From Lineus longissimus (Eukaryota; Nemertea; Pilidiophora; Heteronemertea; Lineidae): 64,000 nucleotides of DNA. Positions 57,901-64,000 of this stretch are shown piece after piece (position 1 is the stretch's first letter; each line of letters opens with the position of its first letter). The DNA is taken from positions 10,724,001 to 10,788,000 of the forward strand of contig NC_088314.1 in NCBI RefSeq assembly GCF_910592395.1, written 5' to 3'. Below the pieces are notes generated by a model. That model made no database searches. It was not told where the DNA came from and saw nothing but the letters and a program-made list of their open reading frames with translations. The translations under genes were made by a program, and so were the position numbers.

Positions 57901-59261
57901 ATGTAAAAGGACAGGTCAAAATATGTCCTTAGTTTGTAAGGAAGATTTTTGTTTTTTTTCGAAATGTATTGCATGGGCCTATGCGTCGGTGTTGTAGCCT
58001 TGTTAGCCTGTTTGGGGATCATATTCGTTGCGACAAAAAATGCCTGTGTGCGATGGTAATCGTAAGGTGCATTTCATCACGAGAATCAATATAGTGTCAG
58101 CTCTTTAAGAACGCATGAGTTATAATGGGAACAAGCCCTTCGGCGGATGTGATTCACTCGGGAATGGATTGGTCTAATCAAATCACTGATTTATATCAAT
58201 ACGATGAAACGAGAATGAAACGAAATAAGATTATTTTGCCGAAAACTATGTTTTGCCAATTCACTCTGCCACCTGCGCGACCTCGTCACAATCGTCATGT
58301 GGTGACGACTCGGATGAAATTTTCAATATGGAGTCGTCGAACGAATTTAGCAACTTCCTCCGCAAAGCATTATGGGCCGTTACACTGATAATAGTGCACA
58401 GTCGTGAAGTCTTTCAAAACACCGAGTAAAGGAGTCTCTCTCACTTTTTACACCATCAAGAAGATAATCAGCTGTCGCAGTTGTTGTTAAACAAAGAATA
58501 CACCTCCATATTCGTTTTGTCGGGTGTGCAGAGCAGCTGGTCATATTTCAGGCAATTGTGAGCAGTTCTGGTATGCGTGAAGCTGCATTGTGAGACATTA
58601 TGTGTTTGATAGTATTGATAGTGATGTTTAGGTGGCAAATAATATTGGTAGTGGTATTCTGCTATCAATGTTTGGCAGGTCTCTAGTATTGTAAATGGTG
58701 ATTATTAATGATACATAATTAAGCCAAAATATTTGTAAATATTGTGTTATTTAGTTTGTTGTCTATTGTAGTTGTTGTTCGTTGGAGATGTGTAGTTGTC
58801 TGTGTGGATTGATCAGATAGAGTGGACTGGTTGTGATGTAGATTGGAGGGGGGATAATTTTTTGTCCAAATGTATGAATAAAGTTCATTTGAGGTTGGGG
58901 GATGGAATGGTTTTGATAGGGGACAGAATATTGATGTACCACAGGTTGTGACATTGTTTGTGTGGAGTTCGAGGGCAGGTTGTGACATAAATGATAGTGT
59001 TTCTGGGGAGATTGTCTTAAGTTTGTTGGATAGAATGGTTTCAAGTGCAGTGGACAGGTTCTGACATGCAATTAGTTAAAAAATGATAACTGTCATTTCT
59101 GGGGATGAAATGAAGTTATTCGCATGGATTGGAGACATTCTCAGTTGACGGATGAAAGTCGAAAGACACCCTGGCTATCTCATGGTGTTGTCTTTTCTTT
59201 GAAACGGAGGACTCGTGCCCAAGACAGAATAATCAACACTGTTGTAGGAAAATGTGTCCTT
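57901..59261. other. No gene; dispersed repeat copy at 57985-58115
   Basis: 57985-58115 matches 13195-13335. 58460-59100 is T/G-rich on the plus strand, with low-complexity words (tagtattgatagtgatg, tggtagtggtattctg). The ORFs there look fortuitous. Confidence 0.45.
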
Positions 59262-59360
59262 CAGGTAATAGTCAGAATAGTAGAAGTAAAACTGGATACC
59301 GTCACTGTAGTTTACAACAATGTCCATCGGTCCCTATTGTTGGGCTGTTGTGTTGCTCCA

Positions 59361-59400
59361 CCGACGCGCGTTTCTGCCCCTCTAGGCTTCATCAGGGTGG
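59361..59400 (-). ncRNA. Hammerhead-ribozyme-like core, inverted copy
   Basis: Minus-strand sequence carries CTGATGA, a short stem, GAAAC and GCGCGTC as in the two plus-strand copies. See the plus-strand entries for the pairing. Confidence 0.5.
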
Positions 59401-59563
59401 CTGGGGTTGACTTGCATCTGTCTTGTTCGAAGTTCACAGTTTGAATGACATCATGACTCCGGGGTGGTTTCTCAATGACGTTGTGACGTTATAGACTTTG
59501 TTGCGACTCTGTTGTTGAAACATTCTGTTGTAGTCAAGCAGGTGGGCTGTCCAAGTCAACCCC

Positions 59564-59609
59564 AGCCACCCTGATGAAGCCTAGAGGGGCAGAAACGCGC
59601 GTCGGTGGA
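59564..59609 (+). ncRNA. Hammerhead-ribozyme-like core, copy 1
   Basis: CTGATGA at 59571-59577, a short stem (GCC...GGC), GAAA at 59592-59595, then a minimal helix ACGC/GCGT and a GTC cleavage triplet at 59601-59603. The flanks CCACC and GGTGG pair as stem I. This is the type I, tiny-stem-III layout known for Penelope-like elements. An A-A mismatch at the base of stem II deviates from the ideal and may weaken activity. Confidence 0.55.
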
Positions 59610-59900
59610 GCAACACAACAGCCCAACAATAGGGACCGATGGGCATTGTTGTAAACTACAGTGACGGTATCCAGTTTTACTTCTACTATTCTGATTTTAT
59701 TGTCTGATCCGTGTGTATCATCGGTTGATCCTGTACTTATTGTGCCATTTGGACAGCCCACCTGCTTGACTACAACAGAATGTTTCAACAACAGAGTCGC
59801 AACAAAGTCTATAACGTCACAACGTCATTGAGAAACCACCCCTGAGTCATGATGTCATTCAAACTGTGAACTTCGAACAAGAGAGATGCAAGTCAACCCC

Positions 59901-59946
59901 AGCCACCCTGATGAAGCCTAGAGGGGCAGAAACGCGCGTCGGTGGA
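59901..59946 (+). ncRNA. Hammerhead-ribozyme-like core, copy 2
   Basis: Identical core (CTGATGA at 59908-59914, GAAA at 59929-59932, GTC at 59938-59940) and the same CCACC/GGTGG stem I as copy 1, 337 bp downstream. Confidence 0.55.
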
Positions 59947-60290
59947 GCAACACAACAGCCCAACAATAGAGACCGATGGACATTGTTGTAAACTACCGTG
60001 ACGGTATCCAGTTTAACTTCTACTATCCTTCAGGTAATAGTCACAATCTAGAGGCTGTAGTCTGGGAGTTGTCCTGATCATGGAAATGTTCGTTTCAGGG
60101 CAATTCAAGAGAGGTTGCTTGCTATCAATGAAGTGGTCATTGGCGAGATCGTTCCGATGCAAGCAAGGTTGTGAATTTTGGCACTTAAATCAATGGAGAA
60201 TCATTTCGGTTCACGAAGCTGTTCTTGTCAATGTACATTTATTGTGAAGAATTCAAGGAAGAAGAGTTAAGATGGGATATCAATATGAAC

Positions 60291-60838
60291 GATGAATGAA
60301 TGAATGAATTCTACACTTATAGGGCGCCTTTCCGTGGTAGCACCACGCTCAAAGCGCCACCTCCCCGAAGAATTGATTAAAAAGCAAAGTTTTTAATTGT
60401 TTTTTGAACATTGTCTCTGGTTTGGACCTCAGTTCAAGTGAAAGTTTATTCCAGAGGTACGGGCCGCACCTTGAAAAGCTGCGGTCACCGTACCTCGATC
60501 TGGTCCGCTTGACCTGAAGGGTCTTGAAAGTGGCTGACCTAGTGCGACCTTCTGTTTCCAGGAGGAGGTCATTGAGGTACTCCGGTCCGACACCATTTAG
60601 TGACTTGTGGATCACACACAGAACTTTGAATTCAATCCTGGCTTTGATGGGAAGCCAGTGTAGCTCCTTGAGTAAGGGCGTTACATGGTCAAATTTCTTT
60701 GCGCGACATATCAGCCTTGCTGCCATATTTTGCACCCGTTGCAACGGTGCAAGAGTCGTATCAGGCAGACCGTATAGAATTCCATTGTTGGAATCAAGCC
60801 TTGATGTAATGAAGCGATGTGAGCTTATTAAAATCTAC
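60291..60838 (-). pseudogene. 5'-truncated CR1/L2-type LINE, ORF2 C-terminus and 3' end
   Basis: The frame reads FITSRLDSNNGILYGLPDTT, QRVQNMAARLI, HWLPIKARIEFKVL and YGDRSFSRCGPYLWNKL, ending at 60349: the conserved tail after the RT domain of CR1/L2/Jockey-like LINEs. The 3' end is a short run of ATTC/GAAT units (60294-60311), typical of these families. About 550 bp remain, consistent with 5' truncation at insertion. It is unrelated to the LINE at 40720-57900. Confidence 0.8.
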
Positions 60839-61219
60839 TGATGTTAAAGGAGAGCAACATAATTGCACATACATATTCATTTTTAACAAGTAAGAGCAAA
60901 TTTGATATTATGACTGTTTGAAAATGACAACAATGGCAGGCATTTTGCTTATACAATGTTCACAAGATTGTGAATTCATGAGATCTTGGGTAAAAATAAT
61001 ATATATATTCATTTCTAACTATGCACATAATAAGTGACTACATTGTATCATTGAGGACTAAGTGACAAAATGGACGTTGTGAGTGACCATAATATGATGA
61101 AACCTCAATGACGACAATGGGTGGTAAAGTGGGTTATACAAATGAGTGAGAATTATGTTGACTAGGTTTGAATTATTGTGGATATCACATGATGTGACAG
61201 TTCTCAAATACATTCATAA
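60839..61219. other. AT-rich, no feature seen
   Basis: No ORF, terminal repeat or RNA gene is recognisable. Confidence 0.4.
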
Positions 61220-61760
61220 CTGTTCACAATATGAATGTACTGGCAATGAAGAATGATGATTGGGAGGACGAACAATACCACCACGGTATCAACTGCTCAG
61301 GAATAATGTAGCCGCTGGCCTATGACACTATGGACCGTTTTGTATGGCCAAAAAAAAAATGCACACACTCAGAACACATCTGAATGCCTAAGCCGTCTTT
61401 TGACAATGTCATACTCATACATAAACTTAACTGTGTGTCACCATTTGTACCAGTTGAAACACAATACTAACCTTGTTTTGAAATGATGGCAATGGAGAAT
61501 GATGATGATTTGGAGGATGATCATAAGACAACAAAACCTGCAAAGAAAAAGAACAAATGGCGTAATCAGAGGTTTATTTTCAGCCTTAATCACGGCATGC
61601 TCAAGAATAATGTAGCCAAAGGCCTTTATATGACACAATGGACCGTTTCACACAGCCCAAATAAAGAAAGGCACACACTCAGAACACGTCTGAACACCTG
61701 TCATACTCATACATAGGCTTACTGTATGTGGCCCTTTGTACCACTTGGAACACAGTGACA
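61220..61760. repeat. Two imperfect direct copies of ~250 bp
   Basis: 61240-61475 and 61490-61755 share ordered words: gaatgatgat, aataatgtagcc, ggaccgtttt/ggaccgtttc, cacacactcagaacac, gtcatactcatacata and ttgtaccagttg/ttgtaccacttg. By eye about 75 % identical. Confidence 0.65.
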
Positions 61761-61846
61761 TTGACATGGTCAAGAGCATGCCGATTATTGAGCGCAACTC
61801 GCTGAATCTGAACTATATAGCCCAAAGGTGCTTTCTGCTCTTCATA

Positions 61847-62215
61847 AATAGCATTCCGCGAAGATGAGGTCACTGCAGCAGCTACCCTCTATTTCCCCAT
61901 CACTGAACTACAGGCAATGTCGGACAAACATGCGGTTTCGTAATGGATTCAGGCTTTCTAACTAGGGCAGTTAGATTCAATCTGGCACATGTCCGAGTGT
62001 TGGAAATACTACATAATTGTTCTGAATATTTCTCTCTGACTCTATGGTATCATTCATGCTAAAAACAATGCAGGGTCAAAGATAATTGACTTTGAAATAA
62101 GCTCAAATGCGTAGAAATAAGTGTCGATGTCCGACTGTCACGTGACTAAAACGTCATCAATATCTTATGCAAATGACCTTGTGAGCTATAAATAGTAACT
62201 TCGCGGAATGCTATT
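61847..62215. repeat. 17-bp perfect inverted repeat bounding 369 bp
   Basis: AATAGCATTCCGCGAAG at 61847-61863 is exactly inverted at 62199-62215. There is no clear target duplication and the interior has no gene; TATAAATAG precedes the right arm at 62187. It could be a small MITE or a scrap of a larger one. Confidence 0.45.
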
Positions 62216-62291
62216 GCCTGATCAGGATGCAATCCGTTGCATACTGACAATTAGAGTGACATAATCGTCAGTGCTGTCATATCTCGTGTGA

Positions 62292-63025
62292 CGGCTGTTA
62301 TAAAACGCGGATTCCGCGGAAATCCGCGGAAAAATCACAAAGCCGTCAGTAAATACGCGCATAACATTTAATGATAATTATATTATACAAATAACATCAT
62401 AAATCATAAATCGGAGGCAAGAACTACCAGTTATCTGCACATTTCATCGGTGAGATTTTAATCCTCTGGAGCGCCATTCATGCCATTCCGATCGACTCTT
62501 CCCTCTTTTTTCTTGGTGTTGATAAACTTAGCATGTTATCTTCGACACCACCGTGGTTCCTGATTCCCTAACGGAACATATTACGAGGCTGCTTTCAAGT
62601 GTGATTGATGCCCGGATTGATGTACGTTACGGTATGCCTCCTTCAAATATAGGTCGATGACGAACTGAATTCTGGTCTACGAAAATGTTTTAGGACAATC
62701 TCCTTGCAGCTCGAACCTAACCAACCATATATGCGACTGCACATTGGAGTCTATTTTTAGCAATCACAAAAACTTACTTCGCGGCCCGTCCTAGAGTATA
62801 AGTTTATTTCGAACTACTGTACAAGGTGCTTGTGATTTACGGCGCATACAGCGCACCATATAACGGGGATTCCCAAAGAAAGACCTTGTCACCAGGAGTA
62901 CTTCATGCGCACAACAATGCACACTATTAATATGAAAAACTCTCACCTGCGGTTCAGGTAGCCACCCTGTAGCCAAGTTAGATTTTTCCGCGGATTTCCG
63001 CGGAATCCGCGTTTTATAACAGCCG
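62292..63025. mobile_element. MITE with palindromic CCGCGG termini, copy 2 (opposite orientation)
   Basis: Same termini and interior as 25740-26488, inverted; 734 bp. Target duplication CTCGTGTGA (62283-62291) and CTCATGTGA (63026-63034), one mismatch, again 9 bp. Confidence 0.85.
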
Positions 63026-63034
63026 CTCATGTGA

Positions 63035-64000
63035 CCTAGGCCTATCTATTATGCATTATAACTCACACAACGTAGTGAGTGTAATGGTTACGTATGTATA
63101 TAAAGTGTAAACAAAATTCATATATCCATCATGTCCATCGAATCTGAAAAAATTTGTGCAGACCCATGACAGTTCCGGTTCCGGTACAGTTTGTTGCATT
63201 CCATACGGGCCGCGCTTGCCGATCCTGCTTTCACGACGCACCGCAACCACAGTTACCATGATTCCCGTTGTTGACGCAATTATTTCATGACGTCATGAGC
63301 CATTGACCAATCACGCAAGTAGATTTATTCACACCGGCGCCACTGTCTTGAAGTGTATCTAAAAATCGTCTGCTAGAACATACAGGACAACAACGTCGGC
63401 GGAGACAGTTGTGACATTTCATTGCAGACGAAGTAAACGTCCTCTTCTTCTCGATTTACGTACTTTACTTCAAAAAGTCAGTTTTAACACTACTGCACAA
63501 ATATAGAGTGGTCTTAAAGTTCCATTTGGATAGAGATTTGACGGACTGATTTGGAAATTCATTCCAACCATGCAACTGTTTCAGAAATGAGAAAAAGCTC
63601 CTGGGTGTCATGACATGCATTCAATTATTATTTCACCACAAAGAGCTGCTTCTTTCAGCAGATATGAGACAGCTACCGGGGCGGGGACTATTTCTTTATG
63701 GGGCCTTTGTTCAGCGTCTCCAAGGAATTCTATTTTTAGAGTCAAATGGGGGTGGGGGGTGGGGAGGCCTTCCCCCCAATGTACTGACTAAAACCTGTCA
63801 CTTTCAGAGAACGGGGGAGGGGGTTTGGGGGACTCATCCCCCAATGTACTGGCTCAATATGTCAGAAGGACAGTTGTGTGAGTTCACTAGAGATTGCTCT
63901 TTACATATTAGACGTCGACAGTTGAAAGTGGGGCAACGTTTCCCAGAACCTTTATGAAGACGTCGCGTCACGGTATAAATGTAAAATGCATGGTGACGTG
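63035..64000. other. No gene; G-rich repeat block at 63740-63850
   Basis: 'ttccccccaatgtactg' and 'gagggggtttgggggactc' resemble 48465-48530 in the Harbinger intron, so this is a dispersed repeat scrap. Nothing else is supported. Confidence 0.45.

Larger units (their letters stand above)
59262..60030. mobile_element. Penelope-like terminal repeat remnant (two direct, one inverted copy)
   Basis: A ~165-bp core (from 'gtcaaccccagccaccctga' to 'tccagttttacttctacta') occurs direct at 59555-59695 and 59890-60030, and inverted at 59275-59420. 59390-59556 is also the inverted copy of 59752-59910. Direct plus inverted long repeats with a hammerhead-like core are typical of Penelope pLTRs. No reverse transcriptase of this family is present. 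Confidence 0.6.

Noticed and set aside
58719-59071. 89- and 102-codon minus-strand ORFs
   Set aside because: Thr/His/Pro-rich low-complexity translations of a T/G-rich stretch; no domain or conservation visible.
1-64000. tRNA, rRNA or conserved host housekeeping genes
   Set aside because: No cloverleaf box A/B pair, rRNA core or known housekeeping domain was recognised on either strand.

Overview
This window is eukaryotic, almost certainly from a marine invertebrate animal. It has GT-AG introns, several families of eukaryotic DNA transposons, non-LTR retrotransposons, a hammerhead-like repeat of the Penelope type and a tandem array of LamG-like exons. The phylum cannot be settled from sequence; frequent 'aggcctag'-type words loosely recall deuterostomes, but that is only an impression. 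No bacterial operon, rRNA, tRNA or CRISPR was seen. Most of the 64 kb is mobile DNA, much of it nested.

Layout. 1-2475: two minus-strand pieces (one inserted in the other) of a repeat family whose copies show no target duplication. 2476-10590: a decayed virus-like element with a protein-primed family B DNA polymerase, a probable structural gene, a membrane protein, two zinc-binding proteins and conserved genes of unknown function, in two convergent groups (rightward 2869-7903, leftward 10510-7954). 10591-10861: a small terminal-inverted-repeat element. 11038-20131 and 27525-28700: tandem ~4.35 kb units of a gene family with a signal-peptide exon and a 587-nt LamG-like exon. The third unit is split by a Pogo/Tigger-like transposon (20132-23868, itself carrying a Harbinger at 22147-23828) and, right after it, by a copy of the no-duplication repeat (23896-27524, itself carrying a 749-bp MITE).

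30635-35347: a decayed Harbinger with its Myb-like accessory gene, invaded by a fold-back element flanked by TTAA. 36374-36905: an 81-bp minisatellite. 37830-40051: a divergent LamG exon fragment followed by a second, ruined Pogo-like copy. 40720-57900: one minus-strand LINE broken into three blocks by two insertions. The first is a 10.75-kb Harbinger (41792-52540) with a transposase and an intact three-exon accessory gene, itself carrying two near-identical copies of the no-duplication repeat. The second is a 4.3-kb element (52781-57065) with ~250-bp terminal inverted repeats and one ~1,074-codon ORF that joins an unfamiliar N-terminal region to a PIN/FEN-like nuclease and a CXC cysteine cluster. 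59262-60030: a Penelope-type long-terminal-repeat remnant with three hammerhead-like cores. 60291-60838: the 3' end of a CR1/L2-type LINE. 62292-63025: a second copy of the MITE.

The most interesting items are the 52781-57065 nuclease/CXC element, whose insertion restores a LINE reading frame when a 4-bp duplication is removed; the polymerase-bearing virus-like element, with many short perfect tandem duplications and a 47-aa zinc-finger gene; and the repeat family for which an exact empty site is readable inside this same window.
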